Below, in pieces: positions 27,132-36,050 of a DNA stretch of 64,000 nt. Both the position numbers and the translations under genes were made by a program. The notes under the pieces were generated by a model that saw only the letters and a program-made list of their open reading frames with translations, was not told the DNA's origin and searched no databases. Source of the stretch: Shewanella electrodiphila (GTDB lineage: Bacteria > Pseudomonadota > Gammaproteobacteria > Enterobacterales > Shewanellaceae); NCBI RefSeq assembly GCF_023283985.1, contig NZ_JAKIKU010000004.1:310001-374000 (forward strand), in the 5' to 3' direction. The number at the start of each line of letters is the position of its first letter. The first letter of the stretch is position 1.

Positions 27132-29069
27132 ATGAAAAACTTAAATCTATCTCTTGTCGCCCTTGCTGTAATCGGTCTATCTGCTTGTTCAGACGGTGAT
27201 GATGGCGCTAACGGAACCAATGGTACTGACGGAACAAATGGTGCTGATGGTTCAAATGGTTCAAATGGTTCAACGAGTCTTATCGTACAAACAGCATTAA
27301 CCATTGGCGACGCTAACTGCCCTAACAGCGGTGTACAAATTGATTCAGGTATTGATGCTGACAGTGACGGTGCATTACAAACCGCTGAAATCACTGCTAC
27401 AGAATACGTATGTGCACCAGGTAATACTGAAGTTAGTACCAGCGAAATCTTAACCAGTGTTAATAACGACTGGTTTGTAGCGGGCCAGCAAGAAATCACC
27501 ACCGCACGCCAAAATTGGCTGAATGCAACCATGCCAAATCTAGCGGCAAGTAACAGCGCTAAAAAATCAGCGCAATCAGTCGCAGCAGTCAATGCAAGCG
27601 CGTTAAATGAATTACGTGGTAGTGCTAAAAACGTGATTTTGTTTGTTGGTGACGGTATGGGTATTTCAACTGTCACAGCAGCGCGTATTTTAGAAGGACA
27701 AATGCAAGGTAAAAACGGTGAAGAGCATAACCTTTCATTCGATACCTTCCCATTTGCAGGCCTTGCTAAAACCTACAATGTTGATGCACAAACGCCAGAT
27801 TCAGCAGGCACCATGACTGCGATGATGAGTGGTGTGAAAACGGACGCGGGCATTTTAGGGGTTGATGAAAATGTTGAGCGTGGCGATTGCAGCACTGTGG
27901 CAGGCACTGAGTTAATTACCGCATTGGAACTGGCAGAAATAGCGGGTAAATCAACGGGCGTTATCTCAACTGCACGTATTACCCATGCAACACCCGCTGC
28001 TACTTATGCTAAATCTGCCGATCGTAACTGGGAAGATATCTCAGATATGCCTGAAGAGGCCGTTACCGCTGGTTGTAAAGATATTGCTGACCAACTGGTT
28101 AACTTTGAAGTCAATCTTGAAGCGCGCATTAACGGGATTGATGTTGACGGTATCGACGTCGTTATGGGTGGCGGTCGCCGTCATTTCTTACCTAAAGATG
28201 CAGCTTACAACTCGGCAGATGCAGTCAGTTCAGTTGAAGGCGACCGCACCGATGGCCGTGATTTAACAGCTGAGTGGCAAGCGACCTACACAGATGGTGT
28301 GTATGTGATGGATCAAGCAGGCTTTGATGCCATTGATGCAGCTAATACGACTCGTGTGATGGGCTTATTTAACGAGTCTCATATGCAATACGAAGCTGAT
28401 CGCGCCAACGATGTTGCAGGTGAACCTTCTGTCGCTGAAATGACTGCTAAAGCCATTGATATCCTAGATAACAACGATGAAGGTTTCTTCTTAACAGTTG
28501 AATCTGGTCGTATCGACCATGGTCATCACGCAGGCAGTGCGTATAACGCATTAACTGACACTTTGGCATTCTCAGATGCGATTGCCAAAGCAGTTGAAAT
28601 GACGGATATGTCTGACACATTAATCATCGTTACTGCCGATCACGGCCACGTGTTTACCATTGCAGGTTACCCAAAACGCGGTAACCCAATCTTAGGAACA
28701 GTCGTTGGCATTGGTAGCGAAGAACCGTCAACAGCTTCAGATGGTATGCCATACACCACACTGGGTTACACCAATGGTCGCGGCTTTAAAAACCTAGGTA
28801 CAGAAACCGATGCAGATGCTGGTTACGGCGAAGACATTACCGCAGGTCGATTTGACCTCACTGATGTCGACACAGCCTCTTCTGGTTTCCACCAAGAGTC
28901 ATTAGTGCCTACCAGCTCTGAAACTCATGCGGGTGAAGATGTTGGGATCTATGCTTACGGCCCAGGAGCAATGTTAGTCAATGGCACCAATGAACAGAGT
29001 GTGATTTACCACATCATGGACTTTGCTGCTGATTTAACTAACAAAGCTAACGCTGCGCAAACCAACTAG
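27132..29069 (+). CDS. Alkaline phosphatase lipoprotein with collagen-like and DUF7151-type N-terminus
   Basis: About 645 residues. I prefer the ATG at 27132, since it has the better distance to AGGA than the one at 27126. A lipobox LSAC (Cys about 19) makes it a lipoprotein. Next comes a Gly-Asp/Asn/Ser triplet tract (GANGTNGTDGTNGADGSNGS), then a DUF7151-like module (LIVQTALTIGDANCPNSG ... DADSDGALQ ... EYVC), then a full PhoA-type domain with the same catalytic motifs as its upstream neighbour. The two phosphatase domains are near-identical over most of their length, marking a tandem duplication with an added anchor. It is probably displayed on the outer membrane. Confidence 0.92.
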   Translation: MKNLNLSLVALAVIGLSACSDGDDGANGTNGTDGTNGADGSNGSNGSTSLIVQTALTIGDANCPNSGVQIDSGIDADSDGALQTAEITATEYVCAPGNTEVSTSEILTSVNNDWFVAGQQEITTARQNWLNATMPNLAASNSAKKSAQSVAAVNASALNELRGSAKNVILFVGDGMGISTVTAARILEGQMQGKNGEEHNLSFDTFPFAGLAKTYNVDAQTPDSAGTMTAMMSGVKTDAGILGVDENVERGDCSTVAGTELITALELAEIAGKSTGVISTARITHATPAATYAKSADRNWEDISDMPEEAVTAGCKDIADQLVNFEVNLEARINGIDVDGIDVVMGGGRRHFLPKDAAYNSADAVSSVEGDRTDGRDLTAEWQATYTDGVYVMDQAGFDAIDAANTTRVMGLFNESHMQYEADRANDVAGEPSVAEMTAKAIDILDNNDEGFFLTVESGRIDHGHHAGSAYNALTDTLAFSDAIAKAVEMTDMSDTLIIVTADHGHVFTIAGYPKRGNPILGTVVGIGSEEPSTASDGMPYTTLGYTNGRGFKNLGTETDADAGYGEDITAGRFDLTDVDTASSGFHQESLVPTSSETHAGEDVGIYAYGPGAMLVNGTNEQSVIYHIMDFAADLTNKANAAQTN

Positions 29070-29151
29070 TCATTACTGTAATTGTACTAAGAGCTGTAAT
29101 ACTAGCTTTAATAAGATCAGTTCTTTGAACAGTAATACGAGCAGTTGTAAT

Positions 29152-29190
29152 AAACCCTTTGGCTGTAACCCAGTTGCAGCCATAGGGTTT
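29152..29190 (+). terminator. Terminator after the alkaline phosphatase pair
   Basis: AAACCCTTTGGCTG and CAGCCATAGGGTTT pair with one mismatch over 14 bp around an 11-base loop. The 3' flank TAATTAATT is only weakly T-rich, so some read-through into the next gene is possible. Confidence 0.6.
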
Positions 29191-29259
29191 AATTAATTAT
29201 TTAGTCTTAACCTATTTACACCGACATTGAGCAAAATAACCAATGTCATAGGAGTTTTT

Positions 29260-30030
29260 GTGAAGTTATCACTGCCTTTATCATTCATGCTATCAAGCTT
29301 ACTCATCACGTTATCGAGCGCTGCTGAAGCTCAATGTGAGTTATCACCATCAAACTTGCAGGCAAGTTATCAACTCACCTCCTCTGATAATTCGCCAAAC
29401 TTATCGAGTAAAAATTCGAGCCACACAAGCCAGCTAAACCTATGGCGTCAGGGAAACACTGTCGCACATCAATATCCGCAAACAGACATTACCGAATCGT
29501 GGTTTTTGCTCAATAATAAGCAAATCAAACCCACCCGCTTTTTTGATCATTATCAACGCGGTATAGAATACCAACCCGGAGAAGTCGTACACGGGAAATC
29601 TGAACACGACTGGTCATATCGTTATCAATTTATCTCTGACAAGCTTATTTCACAGTTAACCCTTAGCGCCGAAACAGGCAAAGGCTGTGAGCGTCAGCAA
29701 GTATTAACTCAGACCTCTACCAACAGTAAAATTGAGTTAGTTTGGTTACCAGAACTTCAACTTATCAGTCGTTTTAGCTGGACAAAAAACCAAGGAAAAC
29801 ATCAAACACATGAGCAATGGCAACTGACTGAACTCAGCCATGATGCAAATAAAATCACTGCTTTTTTCAAACAGCTTAATCATTACAACATGACCGATTA
29901 CGCCGATATTGGCGACGACCATAGCGATGAGTTTTTAACTAAAATGGTGACATTAGGATTTGTTGAACACGGCGCATCTGGGTTTTATGACACAGAAGGA
30001 AAAGCAATCAGTGATGGGCATTCACACTAA
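29260..30030 (+). CDS. Hypothetical periplasmic protein downstream of the phosphatases
   Basis: Unrecognised protein of 256 residues. I choose the GTG at 29260 because AGGAG lies six bases upstream and a signal peptide (about 1-24, ending SAAEA) then starts at once. The alternative TTG at 29227 has neither. The mature part has two Cys (after the signal and about 145), regular beta-type alternation and a final acidic His/Asp-rich stretch. It is on the same strand as the phosphatase pair, 190 bp later behind a weak terminator, so a link to phosphate acquisition is possible but unproved. Confidence 0.75.
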   Translation: MKLSLPLSFMLSSLLITLSSAAEAQCELSPSNLQASYQLTSSDNSPNLSSKNSSHTSQLNLWRQGNTVAHQYPQTDITESWFLLNNKQIKPTRFFDHYQRGIEYQPGEVVHGKSEHDWSYRYQFISDKLISQLTLSAETGKGCERQQVLTQTSTNSKIELVWLPELQLISRFSWTKNQGKHQTHEQWQLTELSHDANKITAFFKQLNHYNMTDYADIGDDHSDEFLTKMVTLGFVEHGASGFYDTEGKAISDGHSH

Positions 30031-30128
30031 CATTAACTTAGACATGGACATGCTGATTAAACATTCAGTTTATATAGTGTTTCCAAACCAGTTTTGAGTT
30101 AAAGGCGCTCTTTATACCACGCTTTAAA

Positions 30129-30150
30129 AGGGAGTTGCTCGTAACTCCCT
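30129..30150. terminator. Possible terminator hairpin after 29260-30030 gene
   Basis: AGGGAGTT and AACTCCCT pair over 8 bp with a 6-base loop. There is no T tract after it, so termination may be weak. Confidence 0.4.
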
Positions 30151-30332
30151 GCTAATCTTGCTTATAAGCAATCAACAAACTTGAGTGATCATTTTCATTC
30201 CGGTCGACATTCCCTATCTTCTACAACCCGCCCTACCTTCTAGTCTGCAGTCGTCTATGAGGCTTGATATAAAACAAGTGCATTATTGAGTTCAAATAGC
30301 TACCTTTATACATATAAGGATAAAGATGATAT

Positions 30333-30615
30333 TTAGGGCCTGTTGATCTTTCGAGGTTATTTTTGCAGCGAATTGTTGATCATTTGTACAAGGCAGAGAC
30401 TTTGTGGTGTAGTTATTCTACATAAAAAGTCGATAACGCAGTAAAAATGACCAACAAACGCTGCCCGAAGGGTTCGACTAAAAGCGTTTTACTCTTTGTT
30501 GAATGCATCTTTGTAAATAAAAGGTGCTTAGAAGACTAGGCATCAATTCATTCGCCTCGATTAAAACGCTTTTATTTCGAACAAAACTTAACCAGCAAAG
30601 ATCAACAGGCCCTAA
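30333..30615. mobile_element. MITE-like element, about 283 bp, with 19-bp perfect terminal inverted repeats
   Basis: TTAGGGCCTGTTGATCTTT at 30333-30351 is repeated exactly inverted at 30597-30615. A second inner pair (AAAAGCGTTTTA near 30480 and TAAAACGCTTTT near 30560) forms another inverted repeat. No ORF of transposase size lies inside, so this is non-autonomous. The outermost TTA/TAA may include a TA target duplication, as for IS630/Tc1-type movers. The parent transposon is not in this window. Confidence 0.85.
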
Positions 30616-30654
30616 TCATTCGCGAATAAATGGAACAGAAAATGGGAGAGGCAA

Positions 30655-31197
30655 ATGGATAAAGCACTGCAAACCATGATTGATAACATGCCAGAAAAAA
30701 CCGGCAAGTCATTACCAGAGTGGCTCGACATACTTGCACAGCAGAATATTGAAAAGCATGGAATGGCAGTTAAATATTTAAAAACCGAACATGGAGTAAC
30801 CCATGGCTTTGCCAATACGATTGTGACCTTATCAAAACAAAAAGATGAGTCTACTGATGAGTTAGTTACCCAACAATATCAAGGCAAAGAAGCACTGACG
30901 CCAATTTACGATTTACTGATTTCTATTGTAAGCAACTTTGGCCAAGACGTAGTAATAACCCCTAAAAAAGCGACAGTGAGCATCATTAGGAAAAAACAAT
31001 TTGCCCTGATTAAACCAGCCACCAAAAACCGTATCGATCTTGGCTTAAAAATTAAAGACACCGAGCCCCAAGGTTGCCTAGAAGACTCAGGGCCTTTTGG
31101 CGCAATGTGTAGCCACCGCATACAGCTCAAAGATATTAGTGATGTGAATGATGAAGTAAAACAATGGCTACAACTTGCTTATCAGCAATCGGTTTAA
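30655..31197 (+). CDS. DUF4287/DUF5655 domain protein
   Basis: Soluble protein of 180 residues. The N-terminal half (about 1-65, MIDNMPEKTGKSLPEWLDILAQQ ... HGVTHGFANTIV) matches DUF4287. The C-terminal half (about 80-178, YDLLISIVSNFGQDVVITPKKATVSIIRKKQFALI) matches DUF5655, a predicted nucleic-acid-related domain. Neither has a known biochemical role. A GGGAGAGG ribosome binding site precedes the start. The right end of a MITE lies 40 bp upstream, so its promoter may be inside, or disrupted by, that element. It is monocistronic. Confidence 0.85.
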   Translation: MDKALQTMIDNMPEKTGKSLPEWLDILAQQNIEKHGMAVKYLKTEHGVTHGFANTIVTLSKQKDESTDELVTQQYQGKEALTPIYDLLISIVSNFGQDVVITPKKATVSIIRKKQFALIKPATKNRIDLGLKIKDTEPQGCLEDSGPFGAMCSHRIQLKDISDVNDEVKQWLQLAYQQSV

Positions 31198-31289
31198 TGC
31201 TCATTATTTAAGTAACAGTTTGGGCGCATGAGGTTAGAAGGCTAATTAAGCGATATATTTAAGTAGGTTGTTTGGGTAACCTAAGAGTG

Positions 31290-31321
31290 AATCATGTCCC
31301 TTGCTTTGAAGGGACATGATT
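31290..31321. terminator. Hairpin between convergent genes
   Basis: A perfect 13-bp inverted repeat AATCATGTCCCTT / AAGGGACATGATT with a 6-base loop sits between the DUF5655 gene and the OMP gene. T tracts are poor on both sides, so it could be a terminator or a transcript-stabilising stem. Confidence 0.55.
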
Positions 31322-31354
31322 AATCGTTAGCTTAAAGCCTATTAATCATAAAAC

Positions 31355-32104
31355 TTAGAAATTAAATGCTAACCCGAACTCATAAATATTTTCACTATCT
31401 GCAAAATAACTGTAACTAAAATATGGCGCTAATTTCCAGATTTTACTCGTGATAGATAGTTTATGATAATTCATACTCCCCTTCCCATATAAATAATGAT
31501 GCTTATGGCTAACATCATATTCAGGTAAGGTAATATCAGTATTTAGGCTGGCACTTTTAGTCTCATAGATTTGATTAAAGCTATAACTAATACCTAAATA
31601 CTCATGGGCTTTCCATAACAGTCCAAGTTGGATATCCACTGAATCTGCGGGTGTATAAACACTACTAACTCTGTCCGCTTCAATCGATAAATCGTTGGTA
31701 TTCCAGTTGTAATTAGCATCAGCAAATACTACATAATCTTCTTGTAAGGGCATAGCCCAAAACGTCCCTGCGGAAAAGCCATAATCACTCGCTTTTGCAG
31801 ACAGCTCGATTGCAAAAGCTTGAGTATAAAAACTTTTACCCACGCCTACTTCCCAGTAATGCTCATTGTTATATTCGCCAAACACTCGCCAAGTTTCACT
31901 AATATCGACACTAGCATTCGCAGTATAAATAGCTTCACCATCGTGCATAGAGACATCAAATCCGACAGATTTATACAAGGGTTCAGATTGTTGATTTATC
32001 TCCATTTCAGGAAACATCACCGCAATATCATTGCTAATCGAGGCGCCATGAGCTGCACTTGTTATACATAACAACGCAATAGATAAAGTTGAAATAGATT
32101 TCAT
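31355..32104 (-). CDS. Putative outer-membrane beta-barrel protein
   Basis: Not a family I can name. I place the start at the ATG at 32104, giving 249 residues, because a signal peptide (about 1-21, ending SAAHG) starts there and GGAAG precedes it. The in-frame TTG at 32122 adds six residues. The mature part shows alternating aromatic beta strands (WRVFGEYNNEHYWEVGVGKSFY and YLGISYSFNQIYETK) and ends in Phe (YEFGLAFNF), the barrel-assembly signal. A conserved 18-bp motif shared with the lysR promoter lies 126-143 bp upstream, suggesting control by the adjacent LysR protein. Confidence 0.75.
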   Translation of the reverse strand: MKSISTLSIALLCITSAAHGASISNDIAVMFPEMEINQQSEPLYKSVGFDVSMHDGEAIYTANASVDISETWRVFGEYNNEHYWEVGVGKSFYTQAFAIELSAKASDYGFSAGTFWAMPLQEDYVVFADANYNWNTNDLSIEADRVSSVYTPADSVDIQLGLLWKAHEYLGISYSFNQIYETKSASLNTDITLPEYDVSHKHHYLYGKGSMNYHKLSITSKIWKLAPYFSYSYFADSENIYEFGLAFNF

Positions 32105-32229
32105 AAGCTTGAAGACTTCCAATTCAGATATACCATGGTGCTCTCTTTAACAAACTAAGAGTCACGTTATGAATGCAAGTCTATCAAGTTGAGTGATATT
32201 GATAATTAGAGCGAAGGTAGGTTGATACA

Positions 32230-32247
32230 TTCACAGTGTAAATGCAT
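32230..32247. promoter_or_regulatory. Candidate LysR operator, copy 1 (upstream of the OMP gene)
   Basis: TTCACAGTGTAAATGCAT occurs here, between lysR and the OMP start. The same 18-mer with one change recurs at 33200-33217. The CACAGTG core is an odd-length palindrome. Confidence 0.55.
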
Positions 32248-32286
32248 AAGTCAGAAGCTTGAGATTGTTTATTCACGTTATGTCAA

Positions 32287-33192
32287 TTATAAAATTGACG
32301 TAATAGTATCCCGCAACCATTTATTAGCTTGATTTTGCGTCAGTTTATTTTTCCAAAACATACACACTTCTAAGGGTGGAGCTTTAAATGGTATAGGAAA
32401 TATTTGCAATCCGAATACTGTTTTGTATTCATCTGCATAGCTTTTTGGAATGAGCCCAATAGCTTCACATTTTGATACCGATGCCATTATCCCTAGAAAT
32501 GAAGATTGCTCTCCATGCAGTTCACGTTTACTCATAATCGGTATATTTAAGGCTTGAGCCATTGGTAAATTATTCGTTCGGCCACTGAATAATATATGTT
32601 TTTCTGCTAAAAATTGTTCAACAGTTAGCCCATCTTGTAACCGCGGGTGATTTAATGCAGCGACACAAACCACCTCTTCATCAATAAGCTTTTTACGGGC
32701 AAACATTTTTAACTCAGAAAAATCCAAGTGCAATACTAAATCCACTTGCTCAAACATTAATGAAGATTCAATTTCAGCTTCATTATGAGGCGTTTCTTTA
32801 AAAATAATTTCAATGCCAGTATTAACGAGGAGCCTATCTAGTGCTCCTTGCAATCTTCTAATAACGACATCGTTGGCTAATACTGTAAACCTGCGTTGAG
32901 CTTTCCGGTAATCAAACTCTTCTAAGCCCATCAATACTTGTTCAATGTCTTCAAGGGGCTGGTGCAACTGTTGATATAACTCTTTTGCAAAAACTGTTGG
33001 CTGAATTCCTCTGCCTACCCGCACAAATAACTCTTCACCAACTATGGCTTTTAAACGACCTATTGCATTACTGACTGACGATTGCGTTAATTCCAACTCC
33101 TCTGCCGCCAGAGTAAATGAACCGCGATGACAAACGACGTTAAATACTCGTAATAGATTCATATCAAACTGTTTTGCATTAGCCATCATCAC
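32287..33192 (-). CDS. LysR family transcriptional regulator
   Basis: Regulator of 301 residues. An N-terminal winged HTH (about 8-67, DMNLLRVFNVVCHRGSFTLAAEELELTQSSVSNAIGRLKAIVG) leads to a substrate-binding effector domain (about 90-300) in the usual LysR layout. It starts with three consecutive Met codons, of which I keep the first. An 18-bp motif overlaps the region 8-25 bases before the start and recurs before the downstream OMP gene, consistent with autoregulation and control of that gene. The effector molecule is unknown. Confidence 0.92.
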   Translation of the reverse strand: MMMANAKQFDMNLLRVFNVVCHRGSFTLAAEELELTQSSVSNAIGRLKAIVGEELFVRVGRGIQPTVFAKELYQQLHQPLEDIEQVLMGLEEFDYRKAQRRFTVLANDVVIRRLQGALDRLLVNTGIEIIFKETPHNEAEIESSLMFEQVDLVLHLDFSELKMFARKKLIDEEVVCVAALNHPRLQDGLTVEQFLAEKHILFSGRTNNLPMAQALNIPIMSKRELHGEQSSFLGIMASVSKCEAIGLIPKSYADEYKTVFGLQIFPIPFKAPPLEVCMFWKNKLTQNQANKWLRDTITSIL

Positions 33193-33199
33193 TCACTTA

Positions 33200-33217
33200 T
33201 TCACAGTGTAAATACAT
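33200..33217. promoter_or_regulatory. Candidate LysR operator, copy 2 (lysR promoter)
   Basis: TTCACAGTGTAAATACAT lies 8-25 bases before the lysR start on the minus strand. It matches the copy at 32230 at 17 of 18 positions. Its place over the likely ribosome binding or promoter region fits autorepression. Confidence 0.55.
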
Positions 33218-33398
33218 CAACTAAAGCTAACCCTAATTATCAATGAGTTCAAGTTGTTTAATATGTATCCAACTTCACGAGGCAACAGGCTTCTGAAACT
33301 TAAAACCATATTGCAATTCATCATGCTGTGCTCTTAATGCGAAACCGCAAATGGAGTTGAGGTCAGCAAATGAATCTCTTAACAAATTGAGGAAGACT

Positions 33399-34265
33399 AT
33401 GTCTATCAACAAACTTGCTGTTTCAACTCTTGTGTTATCAAGCCTTTTCATTAGCGGCTGTTCATCAACAAGCTCTACAGAATCTGCTACGCCAACACCA
33501 GAGACACCAAATTACACATTAAGCGATCAAGCTAAAGATGCTTATGCAGCAAGAGTTGACGGTGGTTGGGGACTAGACAGTGGTCTTGATAACCCAATTG
33601 AGAAAGAAACACCGCCTAACCAGCCTAAATACACGATTGCAGATCAGCTAAAGGATGCATATGCAGCACGAATTGATTCTGGTTGGGGGCTAGGCGGAAC
33701 ACCAGTAAACCCGATTGAGCATGAAAAAGAGTTACCTATTTATCTTGAACCAACAAATCCAATTGAAATAGAAAAAGAGTTACCTATTTACCATGAGCCA
33801 ACCAATCCAATTGAGAAACCTGACTATGGTGATACACCAGAGTTTGGCTTATATAAAGTGGTTTATGATGCAGATAGTGGCCAATTGAAAATTTATGATC
33901 GAAGTAATCAAGATGCAACTGTTGCCATTATAACTGTTGAACAGGGGAATGATGACAACCCAACGGTTGTAATTAGACATGGCGCAATGGAAGACGATAA
34001 TACTTATGCCATTATCAAAACTGAAGATGGTATTGCTATCGATTGGGATAGCCCATATACCAAAATCGACAACGGTTTTGATGGACCATTAGCTACAGAC
34101 ACTGTGGTGGCATTATTAAACCGCCCAGCATTAACAGACCAACAAGTGGCTAATGTTAAAGCTCGTTTTAATAACCCTGCTAACAAAGCTCAGTTAAACA
34201 AACAGAACATTAACCAACTGAAAAAAATAAAATCACAGCTTAATATGCCAAGCCAAATGCGCTAA
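33399..34265 (+). CDS. Lipoprotein with internal repeats, function unknown
   Basis: I set the start at the ATG at 33399 (TGAGGAAG upstream), giving 288 residues. A lipobox ISGC makes Cys about 21 the lipidation site. The next 110 residues hold two copies of a DQ-KDAYAAR-D-GWGL module, each followed by an NPIE tail. Two further copies of a 16-residue ELPIYxEPTNPIE unit follow. The C-terminal half is a compact domain (EFGLYKVVYDADSGQLKIYDR ...) with a basic helical end. No family is recognised. It stands alone and ends at a strong terminator. It may be a divergent surface-exposed lipoprotein. Confidence 0.8.
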   Translation: MSINKLAVSTLVLSSLFISGCSSTSSTESATPTPETPNYTLSDQAKDAYAARVDGGWGLDSGLDNPIEKETPPNQPKYTIADQLKDAYAARIDSGWGLGGTPVNPIEHEKELPIYLEPTNPIEIEKELPIYHEPTNPIEKPDYGDTPEFGLYKVVYDADSGQLKIYDRSNQDATVAIITVEQGNDDNPTVVIRHGAMEDDNTYAIIKTEDGIAIDWDSPYTKIDNGFDGPLATDTVVALLNRPALTDQQVANVKARFNNPANKAQLNKQNINQLKKIKSQLNMPSQMR

Positions 34266-34286
34266 TCATAGGTTTAAGCTGTAGAG

Positions 34287-34320
34287 AAAGGGCGAGCAGA
34301 CAAAACTGCCCGCCCTTTTT
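34287..34320 (+). terminator. Intrinsic terminator after the repeat lipoprotein
   Basis: AAAGGGCG(A)GCAG pairs with CTGC(C)CGCCCTTT around an ACAAAA loop, ending in a run of five T residues. Confidence 0.85.
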
Positions 34321-34354
34321 CAAGTTAAATAACCTGAATTAGATTATCCACCTG

Positions 34355-34840
34355 TTAATTCGATAACTTCATTTCAAGCAAAGGGTTTTGCGAGTTTTGA
34401 CTAAAGTGCTCACTCTCTTCGACTGCGCCGCAATGCTCAAAATCTAGTTTTTCTAAGATACGAATAGAGCCTTTATTTTCACTGGCAACCTCAGCAATAA
34501 TCGGCCTTTTAGAATGGCTTTTAACAAATATGCTTACTGCTTGACTGGCTATACCCTTGCCCCAAAACTCACGTCCGAGCCAATAACCTAAAAACCAATC
34601 AGGGTGGGCGCTAGCCGCATTCATCGACCATAACAGCACACTGCCCACCAGCACGTCATCTGCGATTATTCCCTGGGCAAAAACATCCTCTCGGCCTAAT
34701 ACATTGGTGCGCCAATGTTCAAAAAAACTGTCTCGATCTCTTGCTGGAAAGTCCGCCATTTGATTAGCGACTGGATCATCTTGAAATTGATAAAGTGCCT
34801 CTAAATCTGCTTCGGTTAAATCTCTAAGTTGGATCAACAT
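34355..34840 (-). CDS. GNAT family N-acetyltransferase
   Basis: Acetyltransferase of 161 residues, RimJ/RimL-like. The start LIQLRDLTEADLEALYQFQDDP, the acetyl-CoA segment YWLGREFWGKGIASQAVSIFV (about 88-108) with its GKGIA turn, and ENKGSIRILEKLDF (about 121-134) are standard for this subgroup. It is monocistronic on the minus strand and convergent with the lipoprotein gene. The acceptor substrate, which may be a protein N-terminus or a small amine, is not predictable. Confidence 0.88.
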   Translation of the reverse strand: MLIQLRDLTEADLEALYQFQDDPVANQMADFPARDRDSFFEHWRTNVLGREDVFAQGIIADDVLVGSVLLWSMNAASAHPDWFLGYWLGREFWGKGIASQAVSIFVKSHSKRPIIAEVASENKGSIRILEKLDFEHCGAVEESEHFSQNSQNPLLEMKLSN

Positions 34841-35043
34841 GAATTATCCTTATTCATTTTAGCAAAGCCCGTTTCATCACCCTACTTAAGAAAGTTCAGT
34901 AAAAATGATAAACTGCTCTGCTTTTTTAGACTGCTGTTTTACAATACACGCAATTGCCTAATGCTAAATAAAATTGAATTGAAAGCAAGTCTGTTTTCAA
35001 TCTGTTCTTAGCTGCTTTTTAAATTTTTAATAGGACGACCCAA

Positions 35044-36000
35044 GTGACCGACTCATCAATGCGCCTTAATAAATACATCAGTGAAAGTGGCATATGTTCA
35101 CGCCGTGATGCCGACCGTTTTATTGAGCAAGGCAATGTGTTTATCAATGGTAAACGTGCACAAGTGGGCGACCAAGTTTCTTTTGGCGATAAAGTTAAAG
35201 TAAACGGCCAAGATATTGAGCCAAGAGATGCTGAAGATTTGGTGTTTATCGCACTGAATAAACCTGTCGGTATTGTCAGTACCACAGAAGGCACCGAGCG
35301 CGACAACATTGTTGATTTCGTCAATCACTCCACCCGTATTTTTCCTATTGGCCGCTTAGATAAAGACTCTCAAGGTTTGATCTTTTTGACCAATAACGGC
35401 GACTTAGTGAATAAAATCCTCCGTGCTGGGAATAATCACGATAAAGAATATATTGTCACGGTGAATAAACCGATTACTGATGACTTCATTAAAGGCATGG
35501 GCGCTGGCGTACCTATTCTTGGCGTCGTGACTAAAAAATGTAAGGTTGAACAAGTCTCGCCTTACGCATTCAAAATTGTGCTTGTACAAGGTCTTAACCG
35601 TCAAATTCGCCGCATGTGTGAATATTTCAATTTTGAAGTCACTAAGCTTGAACGTCAGCAAATCATGAATGTCAGCCTAAAAGGGCTACCGATTGGCGAA
35701 TGGCGTGACTTAGACAAACAAGAATTAGATGTGTTATTTGAGATGATCAAAGACTCATCATCTGAAGACAAAAAAGCAGCACCAAAGAAAAAGCCTAAAC
35801 CTAAGCCAAAAACAGCGTCAGAGCGTGGAAAGATTGAAGGCCCAGAGCACTTTATGCAGCATAACCGCAGCACCAAACATAAAGGCCAAGCCAAAGGTGG
35901 CGGCAAAGGCCAAACCAAAGGTCAGCAAGCGAAAGGACAAGGTAAAGCTAGCGGTAAAGGTAAGCCAAGTGGCGGCCGTAAACCGAATCGTACACGTTAA
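35044..36000 (+). CDS. rluF: 23S rRNA pseudouridine(2604) synthase RluF
   Basis: Makes pseudouridine at position 2604 of 23S rRNA (and in tRNA-Tyr in E. coli). GTG start preceded by AGGACG. An S4 RNA-binding domain (about 5-65, [32 protein letters not shown]) precedes the catalytic domain with [19 protein letters not shown] (catalytic Asp about 103) and [14 protein letters not shown]. The sequence is very close to E. coli RluF through about residue 245. Then comes a Lys/Gly/Gln-rich low-complexity tail of about 70 residues, longer than average. It is monocistronic with its own terminator. Confidence 0.95.
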   Translation: MTDSSMRLNKYISESGICSRRDADRFIEQGNVFINGKRAQVGDQVSFGDKVKVNGQDIEPRDAEDLVFIALNKPVGIVSTTEGTERDNIVDFVNHSTRIFPIGRLDKDSQGLIFLTNNGDLVNKILRAGNNHDKEYIVTVNKPITDDFIKGMGAGVPILGVVTKKCKVEQVSPYAFKIVLVQGLNRQIRRMCEYFNFEVTKLERQQIMNVSLKGLPIGEWRDLDKQELDVLFEMIKDSSSEDKKAAPKKKPKPKPKTASERGKIEGPEHFMQHNRSTKHKGQAKGGGKGQTKGQQAKGQGKASGKGKPSGGRKPNRTR

Positions 36001-36015
36001 TCCTGCATTAAAACA

Positions 36016-36050
36016 AAACGGGCGTCAGTAGCAATACTGGCGCCCGTTTT
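36016..36050 (+). terminator. Terminator after rluF
   Basis: AAACGGGCG(T)CAGTA pairs with TACTG(G)CGCCCGTTT around a GCAA loop, followed by a T tract. Confidence 0.88.

Noticed and set aside
27104-27676. 190-residue open frame on the minus strand opposite the second alkaline phosphatase
   Set aside because: It lies wholly antisense to a well-supported gene. Its Pro/Leu/Ser-rich composition is the shadow of the Gly-Asn-Asp repeat tract.
29227-29259. Upstream TTG start for the periplasmic protein
   Set aside because: The GTG at 29260 has AGGAG at good distance and starts the signal peptide directly.
35019-35918. Several minus-strand frames under rluF
   Set aside because: They are antisense shadows of a strongly conserved gene.
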